Origin: Ecdyonurus torrentis
Lineage: Eukaryota; Arthropoda; Insecta; Ephemeroptera; Heptageniidae
Length of the DNA stretch: 64,000 nucleotides
Assembly: GCA_949318235.1 (NCBI GenBank)
Contig: OX439132.1
Location: 21,530,217 to 21,594,216, forward strand
Direction: 5' to 3'
A program made the translations under genes and the position numbers. The notes beneath the pieces were generated by a model, which worked only from the letters and a program-made list of their open reading frames with translations, ran no database searches and was not told the DNA's origin. Below are positions 39,121-53,200 of this stretch, one piece after another. The stretch's first letter is position 1. Each line of letters starts with the position of its first letter.

Positions 39121-42100
39121 ATGTCTAGACACAGAAACGTTCGCTCTCTTAATTATTCGGATGGTGAGTTATAATATAACACATTATACCTTGTACATAC
39201 GCAATAGTGCATTATACGCATACATACAACTATACGTATGTACATAAACATTAACAAACAAAACCCGAACTTCGTGATTGCAAGCTTAATTACCTCGTCA
39301 AGCAGAACTGTATTCTTATTTTCAGCATTCACGAGCTAGGAATGCACAATATAAAAGTTATTACATTAAATAGATCTTTATTGCATGGATAGGACAATTT
39401 TTATGCTTCTGTATGTATAACTCTGACATACTTATATTTAATTTCAGAATGTGAAGGTTATGATGATGTTTATGGCCATTCAGTTGAAGATGACTACAGC
39501 ATATCACCCAGTGTTGGTACGTTATTCATATTAAGAACACTACTTATAATATGACATGCCTAATTTTCTTTAGTATGTATGTATCATTTGATGTCGATAT
39601 ATATTGCTTAAATTTCTTATTACTGATTTATAGCTGAGCAGTTCATGTATGACAGAAGTCGTGAGGCACAGATGTCTGCTTTCTTCCGAGAAGAGGCAGG
39701 AATAGCAGAAGAAGATGAAGAGAATGTTGAAGAAGATGCTGTGCCAGCCCGAAGACCTCAACTTAGCGAGGTGGATGAGGCACGACTACAGTCATGCTTA
39801 GATGAGATTCGTAATGTCGTTGGTGACTCTGGACCAGAACATGTGTTAGTCAATACCATATTACGATGTGGTTTTGACATACATAAATCGTTGGATCAAG
39901 TTCTCAATGCTACAGCAAAGAAAGGTAATATTTTTATTATATATTATATATACAGTGTTTATAATGTTACGAAGCATGTTTAATTAAACGTTAATAAAAC
40001 TAATAAGGTTTCATGTAAAATATACTTTTTATACATCAAATTAAAGCTTAAAATTTTGCAATTTTGAAAATGTAAATGAGAAGAATATCGAATTAATTAA
40101 TGTTGCTACACGAAAAAAAAACAAAAAAAGTTCAAAATCGCTTTTTTTTTTTTTTTGCGATACCTGCACCATCTGAAAATCACATACATACCCATGGTAT
40201 GGGCTCCCAGGTCTCCTGGTCTTACCCCCCCCCCCCCCCCCCCAGACTTCTTCCTTTAGGAGTACGTCAAGGACAAGGTCTTGGTCTTACGAACACCAGT
40301 GTGTGACGTGCGAGAGCTGAAGCAGCAGAACACTGCCACCATTCAATCCAGCACTCTGCAGATGCTGCGCAACATCTGCGCAACGTGTTGCGCGAGCTGG
40401 AGGTTTGTCTGGAAGTGTGCTGTGCTACCAATGGAGCCAATGTTGAGAGACCTGAGATAATAGTTCAAAAAAGTCTTGTCAGTACTCAAAAAGTTTGAAT
40501 CTGTATGTGATTTTCAGATAGTGCAGGTATCGGAAAAAAAAAAGCGAGTTTGACCTTTTTTTGTTTTTCCGTTTAGCAACATTGTTAATTATTCAATTTT
40601 ATTCTGACTTAAATTTTCAAAATTGCAAATGTTAAGCTTTAATTTGATGTACAGTACTGTATAAAAAGTATATTTTACGTTAAACCTTATGTGTTTTATT
40701 AACGTCTAATCATCCTCCATAACTTTATAAACACCCTGTATATACATTACATATTTAATATGTTGAATAATACCATACAAGGCAGGTCCTACAATTCAGT
40801 AAATGATGTTCACTATTTCATGTTTTTAATTTAATCTTTTTTTTTTTTTTTTTTTTTTCCCCCAATTTACAGAAGCAAGCAAACTGCAACAAAAAGATGC
40901 TCCCATCAATAAAGGTGAGTTAATTTTATATGCAGAATTTACAAAAACTACCCCTAGAAATTCAATGTAAAAAATGATACAAAGAAAAAATAAAATATAA
41001 ATAAATCTTGGATTATTTGAGATGTTATGTAACAACAAAGCCTTGTGCTTCTTCTTTTTCATGTGCTGTGGCTGCTTGGTAAGGTAAGACTTTTCTATTG
41101 TAAATTCCACTGATTTAATAAGCAAAAAGATCAATAAGTTAAAAGTTACTGACTGTAACAATGCTAGTAAACGAGGTGAATTATCAGCTAGTCCAGTCTC
41201 TGGATCCTCGGATGGTTCTTTAGCATCTTTGTTGGCTATGCATCAAAATTCAGATAAAATACAGCCTAGTTTATTGTTGTTGACAATGTCAAAGCATGAA
41301 AAATCAGAAAATGTTGTAGATGAGAATATATCTTTACCTTCTGAAGGTTCTTTATCATCTTTAATGGCAAAACATCAAAACTCCCTTACTTTAAAATGTA
41401 AAACTAATCCATGTGATGATGTAAATTTACCAAGTGAAGGCTCCTTGTTCTCTTTAATGACAAAACATGAGTCTGGAAGTTCTGAAGGTTCCTTATTCTC
41501 TTTGATGCAAAAACATCAGAAACCTCCAGCTAATGAAAATACTTTCATACCTTCAAGCTTCTCTCTGATCTCCAAATATGAACCTGAAAATACAAATTTT
41601 GAAGGTTCCTTAATCTCTTTAATGGCCAAACATCAGAAACCTTTACACAATGAAAATAATCCTGCACCTTCTGACTCCTTATCCACCCTTATGTCTAAAC
41701 AAAGTGGAGAGCAAACTGACAAAGCTAACTTTACATCCCTGGCTGATTTAAGTGCTCACCATCTAAAACACGTACCATCTTCAACTGAATTATTCCCCAG
41801 CTTTGAATTTCCTAGCAAGGAAAACCTAGAGCCAATTGACTTAACTTGTGCCATTAAAATGAATATAGACGAACCAATAGAGCAAAAGAAAGTTGAACGT
41901 AAAAGATCAACACCTAAGAGATCAGTATCAAGATCTATATTATTACCTCATGACTCGAGTTTTAAACCACTGGAAGAGATTGTGGTTGAGAAAAACAATC
42001 CAATGATGTTACAAATGCCATCTCAGTTTGGCAAAGTTTTGTGTCGTTCCTGGTCTCAACGAGTAGTGCCCTACATTGATATGAACCCTATTCCAAAAAC

Positions 42101-42173
42101 AGAACACCATTTTGTATTCAATACTCCATCTCCTGATGATATCATTGCCAGATCACTCAAAAAAATGAAGTGA
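39121..42173 (+). CDS. HBS1L: Short SKI7-like isoform of HBS1L via an alternative terminal exon
   Basis: Exons 1-4 (39121-39163, 39448-39516, 39634-39924, 40873-40914) joined to an alternative last exon, about 41089-42173, predict 509 aa lacking the GTPase. The exon is open for about 1.08 kb and lies on the same strand between exons 4 and 5. An acceptor at ...gtaag|actttt gives the required phase; nearer AGs at 41123 or 41177 also keep frame. In human, fungi and plants, alternative splicing of HBS1/SKI7 produces such a product, which bridges the cytoplasmic exosome and the SKI complex. The exon encodes about nine degenerate repeats of SEGSLxSLMxKH ([60 protein letters not shown] and others), then a basic patch ([16 protein letters not shown]). 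The conserved-looking tail has [13 protein letters not shown] and ends [25 protein letters not shown] fits an F-x3-L exosome-binding motif. The exact 5' splice position is inferred. Confidence 0.82.
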
Positions 42174-45100
42174 ATGAACTTCTGAGTAGTAGATTCACAG
42201 GCTCTGTTTAAATTGTTCAAAAAGTTGTAGCTTATGTAGGCTGATAGAAAAATGAGAGCCATGAAAAACTTTTTGCATTGACAAACATTTTTCTATATTA
42301 CTATTTAAGGAGCTGTAATTGTTATTGCAAAAAGTCCTTTAACACATTATCATGGTACAAAAGAATATGAAATATTTTTGTATGAAATGTAGAGTTTGTT
42401 TTAGTTACAGTATTTTAATTATTATTATTTTACCACACTTATTTGAAGAATTTGCACATGTGCAGCCATTGTAATATAAAATTTCATTTGATTGCATTAT
42501 GAATGTACTGTACCATATCGTCAGTCGGATATGCAAAGCTCGGATTAGGAATTTGAGTGTTTCTGAAGTTTGAATCGTCATAATTTAAAAATAAAAAGTC
42601 ACAAAAAATTGAAATTATTTTTGTCGTGCGGCTTATATATTTGACAATACATTGTATTAATTTCATATTTTTATTTCAAATAGTTCGCTCACAATTCATC
42701 AATTAGTAAACTAAAACACCCTGTTTTTGCACTCTGTTCAAAAAAGTGAAATTAAAATTATTATTCCCTTGCAACAGTAAGCAATAAAAATTTCAAATTT
42801 ATATCATACAGTCAAGAAATGTTGCTTATTCTTAATGTACAGTTGAAATTTTTTTGCAAGCGACCCCTTTGCCAAAATTTGCAAAAAACGGATCTCGCGT
42901 TCTTTTAATGTTTTGAAGCTCAAAATTATTTTAGGGGCGCAATTTTGTATTCTTAAAAGATTTCTTTGCAATATACAAAGTTATTTTGAAATTAACTAAA
43001 ATTTATGAATTAATTAACTTATAGCCCCTGTATTTACGCAAAAAGCAGTACATAAAATGCCTGATGACCGCAACCAGCAGTACATTAAATTTTTAAAAAT
43101 TCATTTAATATCATAGAAATAAGATATTTACATTATTAGCAAAAGACCATTTAAGAGATTCAAAATTGCACCCCTAAAATAATTTTGAGCTTCAAAACAT
43201 TAAAAGAACGCGAGATCCATTTTTTGCAAATTTTGGCAAAGGGGTCGCTTGCAAAAAAATTTCAACTGTATATTAAGAATAAGCAACATTTATTGACTCT
43301 ATGATGTTAATTTGAAATTTTTATTCCTAACTGTTGCATGGGAATAATAATTTTAGTTTCACTTTTTTGCACAGAGTGCTAAAACAGGGTGTTTTAGTTT
43401 ACTAATTGATGAATTGTGAGCGAACTATTTGAAATAAAAATATAAAATTAATACAATATATTGTCAGATATATAAGCCGCACGACAAAAATAATTTCAAT
43501 TTTTTGTGACTTTTTATTTTTAAATTATGACGATTCAAACTTCAGAAACACTCAAATTCCTAATCCGAGCTTTGCATATCCGACTGACGATATGTAATGG
43601 CACACCAGGTAAATTTGAGTCTCCTTGCATATGCATTGCATGTTCATAAGGTAATACAATAATATTTTAAGTTACAGTATCTGTAATTTATTATTAAGTA
43701 AATTAGGAAATAAAAACTATTTTGATTTGAATATGTAGTCAAAAGAAATAATAGCAAAATCAACAAGCGCCTTATTTATTAGGTGAAGATCTTGATGGCA
43801 CAGTTAACACAAATATTTTACAATGATCAATCTTGTTGAGTACTAATACGCTCTGAGCAACTGAAGCCCTCACAACAGCTGGTACCGAGCTGGTATGGCC
43901 GAGTGGTGAAGGCAGCTGACTTGTAACTCTGTACTCCTCACCGAGTATAGGTTTGAGGCACTGCTGGGTGTGTACATGAAGTGTGAGAGCACAACACATT
44001 GCACGATGCATGTTTACATGCATTCCATGACAACGCACAGCATTCGGGAGGTGCATGATCGATGTGATTGTACCGACCAGCTTGCCTAGACGTTTCCATG
44101 GTTTCTCTAGGCTGTCATGGCAAATGCCGGGCTGTGTACTTAGGCCGTGGCCGGCCCATGTGTGCTTTTCCATTAATTTGGAAAGTCCTTACCTGCCGAT
44201 AAGACAATGTCTTGACTGGACTGGGATTGGTGTAGCACAATAACACAATATGGTAAGCACAACAACAACAACAACAAACATCTTAATCAATGTAAATATT
44301 TGTACAGTCAAGAAAATCAACTACATCATTGTGGTAAGGCGCTTGTTGCTTTCCCTATTCTTTCCTTTAATAATAGGACAGAAGTATCTGCATTGTTAAA
44401 AGTTGCTGTAGCAATTTTCCCTTTTAATTAAATAAATAACCTTATTTTATTAATTAAGCTATGTATTCAATTAGTTTGTAGACAAAATTAAAATACATTT
44501 TTGTACTTATGAAATTTGCTCCTTTTAAAATTTCTGTTGAGTCCTCCGTCCTCCATAAGGTATTTCAATTATTTTTACGGGCACTTTTTGTAAAAGAGCT
44601 TTGCTCCTCATTTGTCTTTTTATTATTAAGACTTGCAAAAGGGGGTTTAGTGAGAAAATAAATGCGGAGCCCTTGAATACTCTAAAAGGGCTAGCAGACA
44701 GCTTTGTGTTCCTGTCTCGACTTAACATGTTTTCTTTTGGGGGAGTGAAGCAGTTATAAGTGGACTTTGGATTTTTTTTCTTGATACTGAAATTTTACTG
44801 TAGCTTTATGATCTGTAAAGCTATTGTTTTTCTGAATTTGAATTTTTTTAATAACTACATAATTAGGTAAAAATACAGAAGAGGAGTCGCGGCGCAAAAG
44901 TGGACAAATCACTTCTAGCAAATTTTACAGGAGAGCAAAAATTCTGAATTTGCATGGTACATTTTTTTTAACCATCAATCTTTTAAGGGTACCTAAAAAG
45001 TACCTTAAAATTAGTTTCATTAAAATAGGTACGTTTTTAGGTATTTTAAACCTGGGTCAAAGGGTCAAAAAAAGAAGATTTGTCTCTTTTTGATCTGGAA

Positions 45101-48100
45101 TCTCCAATTTGAGCTTAAAAATTAAAATCGATTTAAAAATCTGAAAAAATTAAAATAAATATAAAAAAGTATGCCCAAAAACAAGGCGACCTTAGTTTTG
45201 ACCCTACTCTGAAGTTTGACCCTTTTCTGACCCTGAAAACCCTTGATTTTTTTTTACAGAAAAAATCAATAGCACCATTGAATTTCTTGCCCCAAAAAAC
45301 GTACAAATTAATACTTTGCTGATTTTGGAACTCAAAATTAAATTACGGGGAAACCAGGTACCCTGAGGAAGATCATCGTGAATAAAAATTCAAATTTTTA
45401 GGAAGAAAGTGATCAAAGTGAGGATTTGTAGGTTTCTTGAGATGCAGAATCCAAAAAAAGAGCTAAATTTTAGTTAAAAACACAACTAAAAATTTTCAGG
45501 GTTAAAGGGTACACAAAAAAATCTAAAAATGTTACCATTCGATCCGGCATAGTTGGAAACCTTTGAAACCACTCTTAACTCCATTTCGTTAAAAACACGA
45601 TTTGTCCACTTTTGCACCCCGGCTCCTCTAAACAAAAGCATTAGTGTAAAAAAAAGTAAAAATATAACTGCATTTCAGTGAGGTACTGGACTTTTCATTT
45701 TTTTAAAGGCATAGAACTCGTTAAACAAAAAAAATGTATAATATCCTAATATACCTGAATATCAACGTTGATTAGGTCAGAGTCTTTGATTTCTTATTTA
45801 TTTTCCATTCACAAAAAGGTGGATGCAGACTGTGACGTCATAGCTTGCTTGTTTAACGCGTGCGTGGACCAGGCAAGTTGTGATTTCAGAGCCCGCATTT
45901 GGCATTTTTGAATGGAAAATAAATTAGAAATCAATGACTCCAGCCAAATCAGCATAGATATTCAGGTATCTTAGGATATTAAAAAAGTTTTTTTTTTTTT
46001 TGTGTTCAACGTTTTTTATGCCTTAAAAAAAATGAAAAGTGCAGTACCTCACTGAAATGCAGTTATATTTTTACTTCTGCATTATTTTTATTTTTGATTA
46101 ATTGAAGCACTTAATTATAAATTTTAAATAAGTGCTTAAATTTAAAATTATAGGAGAAATTGGCCTTTGTCTTACTATGTATGTATATAAAACTATTTTG
46201 AATAAAATTGGGATAAGATAATTTGTGGGTGTTACTTTAATGCCAAATAAGTTTTTCATTAAAATATGTATTGTATAAAATACAATATCTTTTATATAAT
46301 TATCATTTGTTACATTTCAATGGAAATGTAATTAAAATATCAATCAGTAGAACGATTCAATCTTGTTAAAAGATATTACCAGAAGGCAAGTATTTTATGT
46401 TATATAATTCAATTATAAATAAACAAAGTACAGTATTTAGTTCAATAATTTTTGTATATTATTAAAGTTCTTTAATGTTTTTGCCTATGTAACAAAGTCC
46501 ATGATTTAATATTCTAGTTGGTGAGAGTGTGGTTTCCAGCAGTGATGTTGTGACCCCCACCACACTTACAAGTGCTGTGCAGGTTGCCAAAGTCAAAACT
46601 TTGAGTGTAACCAAGGGCTTCCAGGTTTCAGATAAAACAGGTATGTTAATAAATAATGATAATTAATTCTATTTCACAAGGAAAAAGTTGTGACTGATTG
46701 AGTTTTTTTTTTCTTTTCTTCTTAACTAATATTGCTAAAATAAAGTACCGTACGGTTTTAATTTTATAATTGTCTTGAATCACAGGGTCATATTTAAGTT
46801 CTAAATTATTTATTTACATTCTTGTAATTTTATCTATGATAGTAAAGGCAGCATAGTTTTGTTTAATACCTTCTTAACTCCACACCAAATTACTAAAAAT
46901 GAATGAATAAATAAAAGTTTAATTTTTGTAATTAGATAATAGAAACCAGCTTCGTGTGGAGTCTATGGAAGTTTCTCCTCGCTCCCAGTCTCCAGGTTGT
47001 GACAGTGGAAGTGAGGAAAAGCCACGACCAGACACTGAGCTGCCGAAAGAAGTGAAAACACCAGGAAAGTAAGTAACACTGTGTTTGTTTGTTTGTTTGT
47101 TTTAAATTCAACTTTAGTTTAACAGTCAAAATACAGTTAAGCTCATAATAGGTTTAAAGTATTCATTTTTTTTTCTTTCTTTCTTTTTTTAGGAATAACA
47201 CTTAGATAGATTTGAAATATTTGGGAATGGGAAATTGAGTGTTAATTAACAGAGATGTCTTGCATGAGAGGGAAAATATTGTAACCTAGTCCGAAATTAA
47301 ATGCTAGAGGTGTTAAAAAAATTCTAAGGTGTGTGTACTTTAGCAAGCTCATTACTACCTTTCCTTGAATTTTTACAGAAGATGAGTTATGAAAATTAAA
47401 GCATAGGTAATAATGAGCTCGTTAAAGTACACACCCCCTTGCAATATAAAAACACCTCTTAATTTTAATTTTGAACTGGATTAGAATACTTTCCCTCTCG
47501 TACAAGGCATCCCTGTCAATTATCAGCTTAATTTCCGATGCCCCAATTTTTCAAATATATCAATGTGTTATTCTGACATCTTTTTATCAATCAATTATCG
47601 CCAAGTCAATTTCTTTGCTTATAACTATTTATATTTTAAATTAATGTTATTTAAGTGTTCGAAGCATTAAATTTTTAAATAAATATTCTAAGATTGCATG
47701 CTGCATCCCCCCTCCCTCTCCATTATAGCACTGCCTACCCTTTACTCATTGAGTGTTTGTTATTTTAGAGGCAAAGAACTGCGAGGTGAGGCAGCTTTGG
47801 CAAGATATACCGCAGAGCGTTCTTCCACCAAGCCACTGCTGCACATGGTAGTGATTGGGCACGTAGATGCAGGGAAGAGTACTCTCATGGGTCATCTGCT
47901 ATATGCCATGGGCCAGGTGAACCAGCGAACCATGCATAAGTACGAGCAGGAAAGCAAGAAAATTGGAAAGCAATCCTTCATGTATGCTTGGATTCTGGAT
48001 GAAACTGGAGAAGAAAGGTAAAACCGCATAAGCTAACATTAATTACAATAAGTGTTACTACTTATCATTTTCAACATGTTAAATATATATAAGCCTATAG

Positions 48101-50213
48101 AAATTAATACGTATTTTTATTTATTTTTTCTGTGAAATTTTAAAGTATTATATATCAACTGCAATGTTTTTGTTGTTTTCTTTACTATATTATTTATTTA
48201 TTATTATATTTTTTAGGTCAAGAGGTATCACTATGGATGTAGGCCACTCTAGATTTGAGACAGCTAGTAAAAGTGTGCTAATCTTGGATGCCCCTGGACA
48301 TCGAGATTTCATTCCCAACATGATCAGTGGTGCAACACAGGCTGATGCTGCAGTGCTAGTTGTAGATGCAGGCAGAGGAGAGTTTGAGTCTGGATTTGAA
48401 AGTGGAGGACAAACCAGGGAGCATGCACTGCTTGTCAGGTCATTGGGTAAGTTTTATTTTATTTTATTTCACATAGGTTATACATATTTCGAGTACATTT
48501 GGTTGCTTATAATTTCTTGCGATCAGCGAGCTAGGCTCATACGAAGGCAAATTAAAGAAAGATAATATTTCAAAGAAAGAAAATGTTTAACTGCTATACA
48601 CATATATATACATTTATGTTATATACATATGTCTCACATACATATATGGATATTATGATTTTTTTTTTTTTTTTTTTTTTGTACATTACATTATATTTTT
48701 AGTACTTACAATATTCTAGCTTACAAATTTGAAGCTTAAAAATAATTAAAAATAAGAAAAAGAATAAGAATAAGAAAACAAAATTAGGAGAATTAGTCAA
48801 AGAATTATCAAAGTGACAATATATTAAATGAAAAACAAGGACAACATAATATAATGTTATTTTACATAATTTATAAATTATATCAATATAATTTTTTTTC
48901 TCCATATTTCGCAGAAAGGACTAGACATAAAAATATAAGAATTATATTTTTGGCTTATATTAGAATTATATTTTGAGAATTATATTGTAGAAGTTGGCTA
49001 TATATTAAAAACTATTAGGTACTTACTTTTGCTTGGTGCTACTTATGTTCAACAATGTTGTTACACTATTTTTACTGTCTATTAATTATTAATGTATTTT
49101 CATTTTCCTATTACAGTATTATGTGTTAAGGTATTTTAAAAGTTTCTCTCGTTTCAGCAACAAAGCATTGTAAATTTTGAAAATGCTTTAATTTATAAAC
49201 AAATAGGGGATGGGGAGGGGAGTTAGGGAGGTTATCTATGTATTTCTGTAATAAAATTAATTTTACAATACTAACATTACATAGTTATGGTCTTCTAATT
49301 TTACAACTTCAGAGCTTGTGTTGCTAATAATAACAGGTTTGTAAATATTTTTAATTAGAAATTAATAAGTGAACACAAATTCATTGCTGAACTACTTATT
49401 CAAGCCTTTCTTTTTTTAATATTTTTTTTAGACTTTTTGCATTTTTAATTTATTCAGGTAAATAATCACTGTACATAAATGTGTAGCTTTAATTAAAGCA
49501 AATTATGAATTAAATGTAAAAAGAAAGTATTCAGGTAAGAATTATGTTGATATATTATGATTTTCCTCTACTTCAGGTGTAAACCAGCTAGTTGTAGTGG
49601 TGAACAAGCTAGACACAGTTGGTTGGGATCAGACAAGGTTCCTTGAGGTTGCTAACAAACTAGGTTCATTCTTACGTCAAGCTGGCTACAGAGATAATGA
49701 TGTGAGCTTTGTGCCATGCAGTGGCTTGTCAGGACAAAATTTGACAGCGGCTCCTACAGAAAATGCCTTAGCTAAGTGGTATCATGGCCCTACACTGCTA
49801 GATTGTATAGGTGAGCACATTCAGTATTTCTACCGCCTGTTTAGTGACTTCATTATCTATGTATCTAAATGAATAAATTTTTGTTTATTTCAGACAAATT
49901 CAAAATTCCTGAGCGCCCTGTATCAAAACCTTTCCGTTTATCTGTAAATGATATTTTCAAAGGAACTGGTTCTGGCTTTTGTGTGAGTGGTCGTATTGAA
50001 ACTGGTTCTCTGCAAGTTGGTGACAGGGTGCTGGTGCAGCCTCAAGGAGAACAGGCTGTTGTCAAAGGTATAATTGTATATTTTAATATGAATTAATTAT
50101 TAATAGTACATTACATGTAGTGACAACTAAAAAAGCACACCTTTTTTTTAAGTTAAAACAAAATATTATGAAGCAAAAAGTCAATTTTGTGATACTTAAT
50201 TGATAGACAGAAT

Positions 50214-50252
<39 letters not shown>

Positions 50253-53200
50253 AAAGACCAAGAGATAAGGAGCTGACGGAGATGCCTCACATCTCTCTCA
50301 CGTGCAAGGCATCCCTTTAAATATATAATTCAAATTCAAAATTCTTTATTCATTTCTTTCATCCTACACACACAATACATAAAAATATGCATCTGTCCAG
50401 GTTATTGCTTTAAAAAAACACAAGCAAATAGAAATGATGGTCAATAAACAATATACAAAAACAATTACACATCAAAAATAAAACAGTACACAAAAAAAAA
50501 AAAAGAAGATATACTACAAATAACTACTTATCTGAGTCGTTAATAAACTCATCGACTGAATAATATTGTTTATTCAATAAACATGTTTTTAAGTTTCTTT
50601 TAAACATAATTTGATCTGGTTCCTTTCTTAATATAGATGGCAACTTATTATAAATGTTTAGAGAACCACAGAAGGGACCCTTATTGTACATTTCCGTTCT
50701 TTTGTATATACTTTGAATTTTTGCCTTGTTATTCCTTGTATTATGTATGACTATGCTGAATTTCATGACTTTTAAAAAAAATCCAAATTATTTTTAACTT
50801 TTAAAGCACTTTCCATTATATATACACATGGTAGGGTAAGAATAGTTAGTATTTTGAAAATTTCTCTACATTCTGCTCTATATTTTGCGCCACTAATAAT
50901 CCTAATTACCTTTTTTTGCAGTTTAAACACTCTAATGGCATCAATAGAATTCCCCCAACATGTTACCCCATATTTTATGTGGCAGTGAAAATTAGCATAA
51001 TACATAGTAATTAAACAAACAATCTGGCTTTCGTGTTTTAACTCTCTAATAGCAAAAATTGTAGATACAAGTTTTTTAGAAATATAATCAATGTGCTCAC
51101 ACCATCTTAAATTATCATCAGTAATAATGCCGAGAAATTTAGTTTTGTGTGCATAACAAATTTTATCTATAGAATTTACTGTCATTTATGTTAAGGGGAA
51201 GGAGAAATGAATTTTATTTTTGAATATCACATTTTATTGTGTAGGTTTACTTCTGGATGAAATGCCAACACAAGTAGCATTTGCTGGTGACCAAGTTTGT
51301 GTTACTATATCTGGTATGGATATGAGCAATGTTGCTCTTGGCTATGTACTGTGTGATCCAACAAACCCCATTCCTGTTACCACCAAGGTAGAGGCAAGAA
51401 TTGTACTCTTCAACTCTCTTCAAGTACCAATCACGCAAGGATTCCCTGTAAGTAGTGGAACGCAAAAGAATATTTTGTGTTTCAATTCAGATTTTAATTT
51501 TGCAAATTGAGTTTTTGTTATTATTATTAATATTAATGGGTGGAAAGGCCCAAACTGTACAGACAGGCATGTTATTACCCGTTATGCGGTGCATGGTTTC
51601 CACCATGTAATCTGTCAGATTAAAAAATATCCCGAGTGTAATGATAAATGTGTATGTTTGTTATGTCAATTTAAGGAAAAAACCATCGCGGTTAGGATCA
51701 ATGATAAAGAAAAGGATAGAAAAACCAGCAAGGGCCTTACCACAGTAGAAGTTCTATGGAGAGGTCGAGGTCTTGCATGGCACAGTATAATCTACTGTGG
51801 TAAGGCCCTTGCTGGTTTTTCTATCCTTTTCTATATGTTTGTTATGTGGTGGCCTATGTACTAAGTACCAGTTACTTCATTGTCTATCTCGGACCCTATC
51901 ATTAAGTCAGTATGCAAAAATGTAGACTTATAGAGTGCAATGTAAATATATATGTATAAGTACACCTTGGTGTTTAATAAATAAAATAATTATTATTTAA
52001 TTGTGTAAAAGCAAAAATAATATCATATATATAAATCAAAGTCACTGAATTAATATGTTCATTAGATTATGTTTTGACTGGATATAATGTTATGGTATTT
52101 TACAGGTTATGCTGCATGCACAATCCTTGCTAGAACAAGCTGTGGTGACCAAACTTGTAGCTCAACTGCACAGAGGTTCAGGAGAAGTCACTAAAAGACG
52201 TCCACGTTGCCTTCTCAAGAATACAAGTGCTGTGGTAGAACTTACTTTAGCTAGACCTGTGGGCATTGAATTGTACAGAGATGTCAAAGAACTAGGAAGG
52301 TTCATGTTAAGATCAGCGGGAGTCACTGTGGCAGCTGGACTTGTAACAAAGGTATCTAACCCAAAATATTATTATATTTCTTAGCAGTTTTTTTTATATA
52401 TATTTTTTTGTAATTATTATCATATTTAAGTATAATTTTATGTTACTTCAATGCTATATCTCCTTTTTGCTTATGTAAAATTTACTTGTAATGTTGTGGT
52501 CAAGGTTTTGTAAAATAGGGCTGTCAAGCCCTCACAACGCCTTAATAAAGTTACTTATTATTATTATTATATTAGGAGTGCAATAAAAATGTATTGTTGC
52601 TATATTTTTATAATGAAGAATTTTATCCCTGAAGAATTTAACAAAAATGATAGAAGAAACTATCTAGAAACTATCAATGTAGCTTTAGGTAATGTAAGGT
52701 ACGTAGCGAAAACACATTTTGTTCGGCATATGTAATTTTGCCCAATGATCAAAATCTACTTCCAGTACAGTTGAAATTAATATAAATATTTTTCCTCCAT
52801 CAAAGCTAGAAAAATAGCGGAAATGAAGAATTAAAATTAACAGTAGACAAATGAAATGTGTTTTTGGTACCTTACAATATCTAAAGTTACATTGGGCATC
52901 ACCACAATGAAGAAATATTGGTGGAAATCTTGCTAGCACAGAGATAATAAACACATTAGCAGCTTACGGCACAATACTCCAAGACAAACAAAGTGCGCCT
53001 TATTTGTCAGCCATTTCAAACATTGAGAAGAAGCAATTAATGTGTGTGGTTATTGTCTCTGTGCTACTAAGATTGTCATTGAACTATTTGACATTCCTTC
53101 AGTATGATACTTTAAAGATATAATAATAAAAAGGTAAAACCCAATGGCTTTTATTTTAAATGATAAAAATAATAATTAAAAGAGCATGGCGTTATTTTTC

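Noticed and set aside
43887..43970. tRNA gene
   Set aside because: A and B boxes are present, but acceptor and anticodon stems do not fold and the sequence continues into a SINE body with an (AAC)n tail.
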